A stretch of DNA of 64,000 bases from Solidesulfovibrio magneticus RS-1. Lineage in GTDB: Bacteria; Desulfobacterota; Desulfovibrionia; Desulfovibrionales; Desulfovibrionaceae. The stretch spans positions 3,749,501 through 3,813,500 of the forward strand of contig NC_012796.1 in the NCBI RefSeq assembly GCF_000010665.1, written 5' to 3'. The notes beneath the pieces are model-generated. The model saw only the letters and a program-made list of their open reading frames with translations, ran no database searches and was not told the DNA's origin. Shown here in pieces: positions 25,601 through 32,427 of the stretch (within the stretch, counting starts at the first letter, position 1; each line of letters opens with the position of its first letter). The position numbers were made by a program, and so were the translations under genes.

Positions 25601-25944
25601 ACGCCGAAGTCATGCGGCTCATGCTCGAAGACACGCCCTTCCGCCTCACCTGGGCGCCCAGCGGCCAGGCCGCCCTGGCCGCCCTGGCCGACACGCCCTT
25701 CGACGTCATCCTCATGGACATCGAAATGCCCGGCATGGACGGCTACCAGACCACCGAGGCCCTGCGCCGCCAGGAAAAGGAACTCGGCCGGCCGCGCACC
25801 CCGGTGGTGGCCCTGACCGCCCACGCCTTCGAGGAACACCGCCTGCGCAGCCTCCAGGCCGGTTGCGACGATTTCCAGGTCAAGCCCATCCCCAAGTCGC
25901 GCCTGGTGAGCACCCTGGAGACCTGGCTGGCCCTGCGCCCCTAG
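22663..25944 (+). CDS. Hybrid sensor histidine kinase with periplasmic solute-binding domain
   Basis: About 1093 aa from the GTG at 22663, chosen because a signal peptide (LGLPALLVLLCALLL) then lies at the N-terminus; the frame is open to a TTG at 22519. An extracytoplasmic SBP_bac_3-type domain (ITVVLDQDYPPYTIT, DWNTAQNEMLQGRADVIDTL) precedes a membrane helix (MRYALWALAVVAAAVAVLAA). Three PAS domains, HisKA (FLSTMSHEIRTPMN), HATPase (DTGIGIP, GVGLGLAICKKLAELMGG) and a C-terminal receiver (LLVEDSPTNAE, VILMDIEMPGMDG) follow. It should sense a small periplasmic ligand such as an amino or organic acid. No DNA-binding partner is adjacent. It may sense the substrate of the UbiD island; that is inference from position only. 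Confidence 0.9.
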   Translation: MTTSQPSGRDTAKPRLGLPALLVLLCALLLSPAGRKSQAAQSDTQPPAKAITVVLDQDYPPYTITTPEGETTGILIDYWKLWEKVTGVPVTLRPLDWNTAQNEMLQGRADVIDTLFRNPERDKIYSFSKPYVTLEVPIFVHKDLSGIKDLDTLRGFTVGVKRGDASVDYLSSRGILPLAAFDGYEGVVQAARDARVKVFCVDKPPALYYLYKYGLENDFRLAFTLYQGEFHRAVRKGDEALLQLVEDGFARITPEQYEEIDRKWRGSALFPSATMRYALWALAVVAAAVAVLAAVNAVLRRTVRRQSSRLDQLLVAVGQSEERHRELVQSAASVILRLDHQGRVVFCNAFGLEFFGFTLEEMIGRDIGLLIDLPDVPGTEDSADAASWPQALTAIAQAPESAAALTRQHRRKNGELAWIAWSLRGLRAATGGVSEILCIGNDITERKRIEEALRASEARYTLVARGANDGIWDWDLRTNIVYYSPRYLEILGYTPDEVQSLLDEWTKRIHPDDAENVIRANKRCADGEVDNFAVEYRMRHKDGAYRWILGRGASLKDERGVVIRMAGTHTDVTRRKRDEEALRESQDQLAKIFRFTPVGIAITTRRDGRIVDVNETGARMFGHVKSEVIGRTAHEVGLWRRTEEREALLAEMARAGSIFGKELDLRHKNGSTVTVLYSAVANHAYGEPCILSVLVDITERKAMEQALRRSKEAAESANRAKSEFLSTMSHEIRTPMNTILGMVDVLAGTSLTSDQTHAVKSIELAGAGLLGLLNDILDLSQIEAGGMVIEEKSCDIVELTTQLADMMRPDADRKGLELRLEIRGDLPPRLFCCPDRIRQILVNLLGNAIKFTQQGHVVLEVASTPSLTDGPRLRLAVRDTGIGIPADKQAVIFDRFTQINASANRQFGGVGLGLAICKKLAELMGGRIAVESAPGQGSTFTLSLPLRPAPLPRPAGLQTAIPVNRSGGGSVLLVEDSPTNAEVMRLMLEDTPFRLTWAPSGQAALAALADTPFDVILMDIEMPGMDGYQTTEALRRQEKELGRPRTPVVALTAHAFEEHRLRSLQAGCDDFQVKPIPKSRLVSTLETWLALRP

Positions 25945-25960
25945 TGTCGCCCGCCCACTC

Positions 25961-26605
25961 TCAGGGCAGCGCGCCCGGAGCGCCGCCGACCGGATGCGTG
26001 GCCGCGTACCACAGCGCCCACAGTCCAAAAGCCGTCACCAGCCCGCCAAACACCTTGCGGATGGCCCCCAGACGATCCAGCAGCCGGCGGCGCAGCATCT
26101 TGCCGCCAAGGGCTATGACCACCCACCAGGCCATGGAGCCGCAAAACACCCCGGCCGTCACCGCCGCCGCGTCGCCGGCCCCGGCCTCGGCCCGGCCCAG
26201 CCCGAAACCGGCGAAAATGGCGGCAAAGCCGGCCAAGGTCATGGGATTGGCCAGGGTGAGCGCAAACATCGAGACAAACGCCCGGACATGGCCGCCCCCG
26301 GCCCGGTCCTCGGGGCGCGCCGCCGGAGCCGAGCGCAAAAGCCGCCACCCCATGGCGACCAGAAATAGTCCGCCCACCCCCTGGCACCACACGGCATGGG
26401 CGGACAGAAAATCCGACACCGCCGTCAGCCCATAGGCGGCCACCGCCCCATACAGGGCGTCCGCCGCCGCCGCCCCCGCCCCCGAAGCCAGCCCGGCCCG
26501 CACCCCCCGCGACATGGCCCGCCCCAAACACAACATGCCCACCGGCCCAAACGGCATGGCGATGATCGCGCCAATGGTCGCGCCCTGGAAAAACAATGCC
26601 CACAT
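25961..26605 (-). CDS. LysE-family translocator
   Basis: 214 aa from the ATG at 26605, which places the first membrane helix at the N-terminus. Six hydrophobic segments are visible. The N-terminal GATIGAIIAMPFGPVGMLCLGRAM carries the PxGP signature of LysE/RhtB exporters, and FALTLANPMTLAGFAAIF is the matching second-half motif. These proteins export amino acids or related small molecules across the inner membrane. It is convergent with the kinase gene, 16 bases away. The substrate is not evident. A dispersed hairpin element lies upstream. Confidence 0.85.
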   Translation of the reverse strand: MWALFFQGATIGAIIAMPFGPVGMLCLGRAMSRGVRAGLASGAGAAAADALYGAVAAYGLTAVSDFLSAHAVWCQGVGGLFLVAMGWRLLRSAPAARPEDRAGGGHVRAFVSMFALTLANPMTLAGFAAIFAGFGLGRAEAGAGDAAAVTAGVFCGSMAWWVVIALGGKMLRRRLLDRLGAIRKVFGGLVTAFGLWALWYAATHPVGGAPGALP

Positions 26606-26687
26606 GGCCGTCCCAATACCCCGCCCAAACGTGGGCCAGGCGGCGGCAACGCGTCGATTGCGCGTCAGGGGGGAGAAAACGGAAGAG

Positions 26688-26726
26688 GCCTCCGGCGGCT
26701 GGGGGCCTGAGGCCCCCAGACCCCCC
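26688..26726 (+). repeat. Dispersed intergenic hairpin element, copy 1
   Basis: Begins GCCTCCGGCGGC, then the stem CTGGGGGCC-TGA-GGCCCCCAG and ACCCCCC. It is followed by AACTGGAGAAAGGGTTAAAG, a tail shared with the copy at 53701-53739. Located upstream of the LysE gene. Confidence 0.75.
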
Positions 26727-26835
26727 AACTGGAGAAAGGGTTAAAGGGGTTTCGGAGAGGATTAGCGCTTTGTCGGCCGGTAAGTCACAATGATCTTTGA
26801 AAGCGTTTGACGGGGACCACCGCCCGCTCCGGCGG

Positions 26836-26858
26836 GCAAAGGGGCTGCGCCCCTTTGC
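26836..26858. terminator. GC hairpin downstream of the DinB gene
   Basis: GCAAAGGGGC-TGC-GCCCCTTTGC is a perfect 10-bp stem lying 29 bases past the stop of the minus-strand dinB-like gene. No U-run follows on that strand, so the terminator role is uncertain. Confidence 0.5.
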
Positions 26859-26886
26859 ACACCCCGCCTGGGTAACGGGGAAGGCG

Positions 26887-27399
26887 CTAGAGCAAATTGG
26901 CGTAGGCGCTGGTCTCGCGCTCGAAGCCCAGCAGGTCGATGTCGGCCGCTTTTATGCCGTGGCTGCCGAGCAGGCCGTGGATCTGGCCCCGGTGGTGGGT
27001 CTGGTGGTTGAAGAAGTGGTCGATGCACAGCGCCAGCGGCAAGGCCATGGGCGTGCCGTCGGTGGTGCGGTAGGCCAGCACCGATCCCAGGCGCTGGGGA
27101 TCAAGCTTCTGGGTAAAGGCGATGGCCCGGTCCTCTTCCACGTGGCGCGCGGCGGTCAGCGCAGGAAGCGTCGCATAGGGCACGGCATCGACGGAGGCCA
27201 CCGGCTCGCCCTGGCCGGTAAAACGATGGAGCCACAGCCGGTCGCCCAAAAGCAAATGGTTGGCGATGGCCAGAATGGAGCCGAAATTGACGGCGCAAGT
27301 CGCCGTCAGCTGCTCGGGCGAAAGCTTGGCCATGTCGGCGGCCAGCCGGGCATTGGCCCAGCGGTTGTAAAGGGCTTTGACGAGGAAGAGCTTGGTCAT
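26887..27399 (-). CDS. DinB-family protein
   Basis: 170 aa. The ATG at 27399 has GGAGG seven bases upstream. The DinB/YfiT four-helix bundle is indicated by LFLVKALYNRWANARLAADM at the start and by three metal-ligand histidines: one in IANHLLLGDRLWLHRF, and the pair in CIDHFFNHQTHHRGQIHGLL. Members bind a divalent metal and many act as thiol-dependent transferases, but most are uncharacterised. It is monocistronic. No SOS box was recognised upstream. Confidence 0.85.
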   Translation of the reverse strand: MTKLFLVKALYNRWANARLAADMAKLSPEQLTATCAVNFGSILAIANHLLLGDRLWLHRFTGQGEPVASVDAVPYATLPALTAARHVEEDRAIAFTQKLDPQRLGSVLAYRTTDGTPMALPLALCIDHFFNHQTHHRGQIHGLLGSHGIKAADIDLLGFERETSAYANLL

Positions 27400-27493
27400 G
27401 GGCGGGCCTCCTTCATGGAACGGATCGGGTGGGACAAGCAAGCCGGCCCTGTTTTGGCTCCTGCCCCGGCCGATGTCCAGACCGCGCGCAAAA

Positions 27494-27536
27494 GCGCCGC
27501 CGCCCGGAGTCCCCTTTTCCGGGCGGCGGCGCGGCA
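27494..27536 (-). terminator. Terminator of the octaheme cytochrome operon
   Basis: On the minus strand GCGCCGCCGCCCGGA and TCCGGGCGGCGGCGC form a perfect 15-bp stem with a 9-base loop (27494-27508 and 27518-27532) and are followed by TTTT. It lies about 125 bases past the cytochrome b stop. Confidence 0.65.
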
Positions 27537-27656
27537 GACATGGAGGAACAATTCTCGCGTCACGGCTTCGAAATGCGCGCGGCGCGTTTCACCGGCAACA
27601 CACGGACACCGGTATTTTCTCCAAAAATACTGTCGTATTTTTGAAGGGCCGCGGCG

Positions 27657-28301
27657 CTAGGCCGTCCGCTTCTCCCAATCCTCGGGCTTGCCGTCCTCGG
27701 CGTCTTCCCAGCCCGTGCACATGGCCTTCACATGGGCCAGAGGCGTGTGCCCGGTGGTCGTCATGTACACATGCACCACCAGGAAGGCCAAAATGGCGAA
27801 CGCCCCCAGCAGATGGGCCACGGCCACGGCCGACAGGCTCAATCCCCCCAGGCCCAGGGCGGCCCAGTCGTTATAGAGCCAGTAGAGCAGGCCCGTGAGC
27901 ATCATAAACGGCAGCAAGGCCGCGGCCAGCGCCAGATAGGTCAGGCGCTGAAGTGGATTGTGCTTGGCGTCGGGCGTCTTGGGGCAGGGATGGGGCTGGC
28001 CCTGGAAGATGCCGTAGCCGTAGTAGCGCATGACCTCGAACATCTTCTTGGTGGTCGGCACGTACTGCTTCCACTCGCCCGTGGTGGCCACCCAGAAGAC
28101 GAAGAAGGCAAAGGCGACAAGCCAGGTAATGCCCAGGGCCGAGTGGACGGTCACGGCCCGCTTGTAGCCAAGCAGCGTGAAGCTGCCGTGGACCTCGAAG
28201 CCGGTGGCGGCCAGGGCGATGATGAGCGCCGCTTGCAGCCAGTGCCAGAACCGCTCGTAGCGGGTGTAGAGATAGAACTTACCGTTGCCTTGCGCGCTCA
28301 T
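27657..28301 (-). CDS. Membrane cytochrome b, partner of the octaheme cytochrome
   Basis: 214 aa with four or five hydrophobic segments. Histidines suited to bind two b hemes appear in RYERFWHWLQAALI, AVTVHSALGITWL, AVAHLLGAFAI and VVHVYMTTTGHT, the pattern of the NrfD-independent cytochrome b / formate dehydrogenase gamma family. The ATG overlaps the stop of the octaheme gene by four bases (ATGA), so the two are co-translated. It most likely passes quinol electrons to the periplasmic octaheme protein. The C-terminus is charged (WEDAEDGKPEDWEKRTA). Confidence 0.88.
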   Translation of the reverse strand: MSAQGNGKFYLYTRYERFWHWLQAALIIALAATGFEVHGSFTLLGYKRAVTVHSALGITWLVAFAFFVFWVATTGEWKQYVPTTKKMFEVMRYYGYGIFQGQPHPCPKTPDAKHNPLQRLTYLALAAALLPFMMLTGLLYWLYNDWAALGLGGLSLSAVAVAHLLGAFAILAFLVVHVYMTTTGHTPLAHVKAMCTGWEDAEDGKPEDWEKRTA

Positions 28302-29968
28302 TGTCCCTTCCTCCTGGAGCTTGAAACCATGCGGCCCACGCCATGGGCGACCACGGCCAGGACAGCCGCCGCCACCGCGCCCCAGCCGACCATGGTGACG
28401 CCGGCATGAACGTCGCGGCCCGGCACGTACACGCCCGGCAGGCCCTTGAGGCGTCCTTCGGCGTTATGGCATTCGCCGCAGGCCACCACCCGCTCCTTGG
28501 GCGCGACCATGTGGGTGATGGGGAAGAAGTATTCCGTCTCGACAAAGCCGACGTCGCCCGAGAACGGCAAATCCACGTACTTCATGCCCGAGGCGATGGC
28601 CCGCTTCCAATCGTAGTTGGCCCAGTAGGCGTCGGAATCCTTGGGGCCAAACAGATGCGGAATGACCAGGGTGGCGTTGACCGGATCAAAGGGCTGCTTC
28701 CCGGTGTGGCGCTTAAAGGGCATGATGCGCGACTTGCCGTCGGTGGCCGAACCGGCCGGCTGGTTGAGGCTGAGCATCTTGGACGGATCGACCTTGTCCG
28801 TGACCAGCATGTGGCTCATGGCCCCGTTGAACCAGTAATAGACCGGCTCCACGTTCTTTTCCCAAACGAAGTCGCCCTTCTTGGTGTCGTAGGACGGCTT
28901 GCCGTAGGGGCCGGGCTTCTTGAACGGCTTGCCCTCGGCGTTCATCTGGCCGGCCGTGGACCAGTCCCAGGACATCTTGGTCGGCAACACCCGGGCGAAC
29001 TCCGGGATGTGGCAGGACTGGCAGGCCACCTTGTCCACGTGGTCGTTGGCCTTGGCGTCGTTCTTGTGGGGCTTTTGGCCGTGGCAGGATTCGCAGGCGA
29101 TCTTGGAGGCCAGATCGGCCTCGGTGAGGCTGATGCGCTCGGGCGCGGCCGGCGAGGTGTAGAGCCGCCCGGCGATCTGGTGTTCCTTGGTGGTGTGGCA
29201 GCGCTGGCAGGTGAAGTTGAGGCCCTCGGCGTCCATGTGCACGTCCAGGGACTTCTTGGGCATTCCCATGGAGCTGTCGAGGTCGCCGTGCTTCACGCCG
29301 TCGCCGCCGCCGCCGTAGAAGTGGCAAGCGCCGCAATTGAGCCGGTCGGGCCGGCCGACCTTGGCCGTGATCTTCTTGTAGTCGGGCGGCAGGTAGGTCT
29401 TGCCGTCCTCGGGGAACAACGTCGGCTCGGTCACGGGATAGCCGGCCTTGGTCGGGAACTTCTCGTAGGTGTGGGTGGTGTCATGGCACACCAGACAGTC
29501 GATGCGGTTTTTGTCGGAAAAATCGAATTTCTTGTCCTTCCAGCCGTAGCCGATGTGGCAGGAGGTGCAGCGCGGCTCGTTGGACGGCACGGCGATGCAG
29601 AAGTTGTTGATGGTCTTGCCGTACTTGCCCATGGACTTGCCGTCGCCGCAGTCCGGGCAGATCCAGGTCCAGTGCGCGGTGTGCTGGATCTGGTCGCCGG
29701 CCATCTGGTGGCAGGACAGGCAGGCTGCCGTGACCTCCTCGGGCTTGGCGAAATCCTTTTGCAGCGCCTCGTACTTGGAATGGTCCGCCGTGGTCCAGCG
29801 CGCCCCCGGGGCGCTCACCGCGCTGCGGGCCAGTTGTCGACCCGGCGCGGCGTCGGCGCTTTTGTCATTTTGGGCCGCGCCCAAAAGCCCCGGTCCGGCG
29901 GCCAGCAGAAAAACGGCCGCCAGGGCCAATCCCCCCCAACAACACAGTGGTCGCTTGCACAGTCGCAT
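28298..29968 (-). CDS. Octaheme c-type cytochrome, tetrathionate reductase family
   Basis: 556 aa. The ATG at 29968 has a strong AAGGAGGAGG upstream. An N-terminal signal sequence (LALAAVFLLAAGPGLLGA) is followed by exactly eight CxxCH heme sites: CLSCH (83-87), CTSCH, CLVCH, CGACH, CQRCH, CESCH, CQSCH and CGECH (about 497). An extra CPDC lies between the first two, in a stretch like that of Shewanella octaheme tetrathionate reductase. A C-terminal helix ([18 protein letters not shown]) should anchor it to the membrane beside the cytochrome b. Family members reduce tetrathionate, nitrite or hydroxylamine in vitro. The physiological substrate here is open. Confidence 0.9.
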   Translation of the reverse strand: MRLCKRPLCCWGGLALAAVFLLAAGPGLLGAAQNDKSADAAPGRQLARSAVSAPGARWTTADHSKYEALQKDFAKPEEVTAACLSCHQMAGDQIQHTAHWTWICPDCGDGKSMGKYGKTINNFCIAVPSNEPRCTSCHIGYGWKDKKFDFSDKNRIDCLVCHDTTHTYEKFPTKAGYPVTEPTLFPEDGKTYLPPDYKKITAKVGRPDRLNCGACHFYGGGGDGVKHGDLDSSMGMPKKSLDVHMDAEGLNFTCQRCHTTKEHQIAGRLYTSPAAPERISLTEADLASKIACESCHGQKPHKNDAKANDHVDKVACQSCHIPEFARVLPTKMSWDWSTAGQMNAEGKPFKKPGPYGKPSYDTKKGDFVWEKNVEPVYYWFNGAMSHMLVTDKVDPSKMLSLNQPAGSATDGKSRIMPFKRHTGKQPFDPVNATLVIPHLFGPKDSDAYWANYDWKRAIASGMKYVDLPFSGDVGFVETEYFFPITHMVAPKERVVACGECHNAEGRLKGLPGVYVPGRDVHAGVTMVGWGAVAAAVLAVVAHGVGRMVSSSRRKGQ

Positions 29969-30055
29969 GTTCCTCCTCCTTCCCGGCCGGGTGACGCTGG
30001 GCCGGGCGGACAGGCCGTCCGCGAACGACGGCGCATCCTGGTTTCGTGACGAACA

Positions 30056-30070
30056 GCAGGGAACGTGCCA
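30056..30070 (-). promoter_or_regulatory. Sigma54-type promoter of the octaheme operon
   Basis: Minus strand TGGCACG-TTCC-CTGC matches the -24/-12 consensus TGGCACG-N4-TTGC at all but one fixed position. It would place the transcript start about 75 bases before the octaheme ATG. Confidence 0.75.
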
Positions 30071-30172
30071 AAAAGACGGGTTCCAACCACATTAGCATAC
30101 CACTGATTTTTAGGGAATATTTTCTGTCGCCAGCTGGCGGATTGTTTTTCGGAACAGCCAATGGGAAAATAA

Positions 30173-30222
30173 TTGCACACTTGCTTAGACATGTGCGCAA
30201 CAACTGCGCAAAGGCTGCGCAA
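30173..30222. promoter_or_regulatory. Phased TGCGCAA repeats, candidate activator site
   Basis: TGCGCAA occurs at 30194, 30205 and 30216, exactly 11 bases apart. An opposite half-site TTGCACA lies at 30173, so TTGCACAC-N12-GTGCGCAA is also a dyad. The block is about 130-180 bases upstream of the predicted sigma54 start. Confidence 0.6.
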
Positions 30223-30228
30223 AACAAA

Positions 30229-30253
30229 ACCGGCGGTCCAGGGGACCGCCGGT
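30229..30253 (-). terminator. Terminator of the glycine-zipper lipoprotein gene
   Basis: ACCGGCGGTCC and GGACCGCCGGT form a perfect 11-bp stem with a 3-base loop. On the minus strand it is followed by TTTGTTTTG, 29 bases past the stop. Confidence 0.8.
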
Positions 30254-30281
30254 CATTAACCACGGAAGGCCGCAACGCGGC

Positions 30282-30518
30282 CTAATAGCCGCGCTGTTCC
30301 TGCTGGTGGCCGATAAGCCCGCCGGCAATGCCGCCGAGCGCGCCGCCGATGCCCGCGCCGATGCCGGCATTGCCGCCGGCAATGGCGCTTATGGCCGCGC
30401 CCGCGCCGGCTCCGAGGGCCGCGCCGGAAAGCGCTCCCTGCTGGGTTTTCGTCATATTGGTGCAGCCAAGGCTGCCGACAAGGGCCAACACCGCGCACGC
30501 GGCATAGACACGCTTCAT
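30282..30518 (-). CDS. Small glycine-zipper lipoprotein
   Basis: 78 aa. The signal sequence ends in a lipobox (LALVGSLGC, Cys19), so the mature protein is a lipoprotein. The rest is Gly/Ala-rich with repeated GxxxG spacing (GALSGAALGAGAGAAISAI, GIGAGIGGALGGIAGGLIG), the glycine-zipper type found in small outer-membrane lipoproteins such as the Slp/YMGG class. It lies 17 bases after the next upstream gene on the same strand, so the two may be one transcript. A strong terminator follows. Function is unknown beyond an envelope role. Confidence 0.82.
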   Translation of the reverse strand: MKRVYAACAVLALVGSLGCTNMTKTQQGALSGAALGAGAGAAISAIAGGNAGIGAGIGGALGGIAGGLIGHQQEQRGY

Positions 30519-30535
30519 TTCATGCCCCCTGCGGG

Positions 30536-30910
30536 TTAGGATTTTCCGGCCTTGCCCTTGGCCAGCTCATACCACATCACTTCCACCACCGGCCGGGTAA
30601 CCTTGTCCGGATTGGCGGCGTACCACTGATCGATGGCCGTGACCATCTGGTCGAAGGAGTAGGGAGCCAAGCCCTTGCACCAGACGTCGATGGTGGTTTT
30701 TTTCGGCGGAGTGTCGCCTTGCACTTCCTGCTCAAGCTCGATGATGGTGGCCGCGCCCACCAGAAACGCCTTGCGCTCCTGGGGCGTGGACTTCATCCAA
30801 TGCTCGCCGGTCACCACCGGCACCTCATACTCCACCGCCAGGGCCGGCACGGCCAAAAGCAGGGTCAAGACCAGGCCGCCAAGCAAACGCAACAACGATT
30901 TTCGATGCAT
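30536..30910 (-). CDS. Secreted hypothetical protein (weakly Rap1a/Tai-like)
   Basis: 124 aa. The ATG at 30910 has AGGAGG six bases upstream. A signal peptide (LLRLLGGLVLTLLLAVPALA) precedes a mature part of about 100 residues. FLVGAATIIELEQEV, a single Cys in IDVWCKGLAPYSFDQMV and QWYAANPDKVTRPVVEVMWYELA recall the Rap1a/Tai immunity-protein pattern, but one cysteine is missing and the match is weak. It is upstream of the glycine-zipper lipoprotein and probably co-transcribed. No function can be assigned. Confidence 0.65.
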   Translation of the reverse strand: MHRKSLLRLLGGLVLTLLLAVPALAVEYEVPVVTGEHWMKSTPQERKAFLVGAATIIELEQEVQGDTPPKKTTIDVWCKGLAPYSFDQMVTAIDQWYAANPDKVTRPVVEVMWYELAKGKAGKS

Positions 30911-31103
30911 CGAAAGCCTCCTTTCCACTTCCGGACTGACGACGCCCCATGCGTGCGCCGGCCATGGGCCAATTCCGGAGCCTGAAACAAGTTTCTGTTG
31001 GAATTACCAAAAAAAAGCAAGGCCGGCCGCCCCAAAAGTTCCCCTCTCCCCGCCCCTTGCCCAAACCGTCGCTCGGCGCTATTTCCGTCTCCCGAGGTAG
31101 ACT

Positions 31104-32111
31104 ATGCCCCAATTTTCCGCCTTTGCCGATGACATCGCCGCCCCTTTGCTTGCCGGGGGATTTCTCGCCGACGCCCTGCGGGAGCGCCTGCTTATCGAAC
31201 TGCCCGCTGCTCAGGGAGCCGCCCTGGACGCCCTGGCCCGGGCCGCCAACAGTGTGCGCCGCGCCCGCGTCGGCAACCGGGCCTCGCTGTGCGCCATAAT
31301 AAGCGCCAAATCCGGGCGCTGCGGCGAGAACTGCGCCTTTTGCGCCCAGTCCGGGCACCACGCCTCCCAAAGCGCCGTCCATCCTTTCCTGCCGCCGGCC
31401 GACATCGCCGCCGCCGCCGCCACCATGCAGGCCGCGGGCGTTACCCGCTTCGGCATCGTCGCCTCGGGCAAGGCCCTGCCCGAAGCCGAAATCGAGGCCG
31501 CCGCCCAGGCCGTCGCCGCCATCGCCGCCACCGGCATGGCCGCCGACGCCTCCTTCGGCGTGCTGCCTGCCGACGCCCTGGAGCGCTTGCAGGCCGCTGG
31601 CCTTGCCGCCTACCACCACAACCTCGAAACCTCGCGCCGCCACTACCCGAACATCTGCACCACCCGCACCTTCGACGACAATCTGGCCGTGCTGGCCGAC
31701 TGCCGCCGCCTGGGCCTCCCCATCTGTTCCGGCGGGCTTTTCGGCCTGGGCGAAACCTGGGAAGACCGGGCCGATCTGGCGCTGACCCTGCTCGAAGCCG
31801 GCGCGTTTTCCATCCCCGTCAATTTCCTCTCGCCCATCCCCGGCACGCCCCTGGAGGCGCAACCCGTGCTCTCCCGCGACGAAGCCCGGCGCATCGTCAT
31901 CCTGCTGCGCTGCCTGCTGCCCGACCGGCACATCCGCATCTGCGGCGGCCGGCCCACGGTCTTCGGGCCGACCCGGGACAACCTCGCGCCCCTTCGCTGC
32001 GGCGCGGACGGCCTCATGGTCGGCGACTACCTGACCACCGCCGGCGCGTCCCTGGACAACGACAAAGCGGGTCTGGCCGACATCGGGTTTGAGGTGGGAC
32101 AAAGCAAATAA
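31104..32111 (+). CDS. bioB: Biotin synthase
   Basis: 335 aa, normal for BioB. The ATG at 31104 has GAGG seven bases upstream. The radical SAM cluster motif CGENCAFCAQSGHH is diagnostic, followed by YHHNLETSRRHYPNICTTRTFDD and GGLFGLGETWEDR. ICGGRPTVF near the C-terminus is also typical. It inserts sulfur into dethiobiotin in the last step of biotin synthesis. It stands alone: no bioA, bioD, bioF or birA lies nearby. An array of hairpins follows its stop. Confidence 0.93.
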   Translation: MPQFSAFADDIAAPLLAGGFLADALRERLLIELPAAQGAALDALARAANSVRRARVGNRASLCAIISAKSGRCGENCAFCAQSGHHASQSAVHPFLPPADIAAAAATMQAAGVTRFGIVASGKALPEAEIEAAAQAVAAIAATGMAADASFGVLPADALERLQAAGLAAYHHNLETSRRHYPNICTTRTFDDNLAVLADCRRLGLPICSGGLFGLGETWEDRADLALTLLEAGAFSIPVNFLSPIPGTPLEAQPVLSRDEARRIVILLRCLLPDRHIRICGGRPTVFGPTRDNLAPLRCGADGLMVGDYLTTAGASLDNDKAGLADIGFEVGQSK

Positions 32112-32141
32112 AGACCGAAGAGCGGGCTCTGCCCGCGCCCG

Positions 32142-32170
32142 CCAGGGGCCGAGGGCCCCTGGACCCCCAC
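32142..32170 (+). repeat. Hairpin related to the dispersed element, after bioB
   Basis: CCAGGGGCC-GAG-GGCCCCTGG followed by ACCCCCA. It has the same plan as the other copies but a shorter flank. Confidence 0.55.
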
Positions 32171-32194
32171 ATGTTCTGTTCCCACTCCAGACAT

Positions 32195-32252
32195 GCGAAA
32201 CGGGCGGATTTTGGCGCGAGGCTTTGATCGCGCCAAAATCCGCCCGTTTCGC
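32195..32252. repeat. Long perfect inverted repeat A
   Basis: The arms 32195-32219 and 32228-32252 are perfect 25-base reverse complements around an 8-base loop. The left arm begins GCGAAACGGGCGGATTTT. No U-run follows on either strand. Confidence 0.9.
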
Positions 32253-32260
32253 TGGCGAGT

Positions 32261-32329
32261 TGGGGGCTGGAATTTTCGGGTATCCCCGGGCGGCTTCCGC
32301 CTGGGGATACCCGAAAATTCCAGCCCCCA
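32261..32329. repeat. Long near-perfect inverted repeat B
   Basis: The outer arms 32261-32287 and 32303-32329 are perfect 27-base reverse complements. The centre adds GGCGG-CTT-CCGCC, so the whole 69 bases fold into one stem of about 33 pairs with a 3-base loop and a single G-T pair. It starts 8 bases after repeat A. Confidence 0.9.
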
Positions 32330-32390
32330 TATTCTCTCGGGCCTGTCGCCCGCCGACGCCGCACCACCCGACCGCCCGCCCCCCATACAA

Positions 32391-32427
32391 GGGGTCCGGG
32401 GGGCTTAGCCCCCCGGCCGCCGGAGGC
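32391..32427 (-). repeat. Dispersed intergenic hairpin element, copy 2
   Basis: On the minus strand: GCCTCCGGCGG, the stem CCGGGGGGC/GCCCCCCGG and ACCCC. It lies 65 bases past the stop of the flavoprotein gene. Confidence 0.7.

Larger units (their letters stand above)
29969..30281. other. Control region between glycine-zipper gene and octaheme operon
   Basis: 313 bases without a gene. From right to left on the minus strand it holds the terminator of the glycine-zipper gene (30229-30253), phased TGCGCAA repeats (30194-30222), an AT-rich stretch and a sigma54-type promoter (30056-30070). This is the layout of a promoter with an upstream activator site. Confidence 0.7.
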
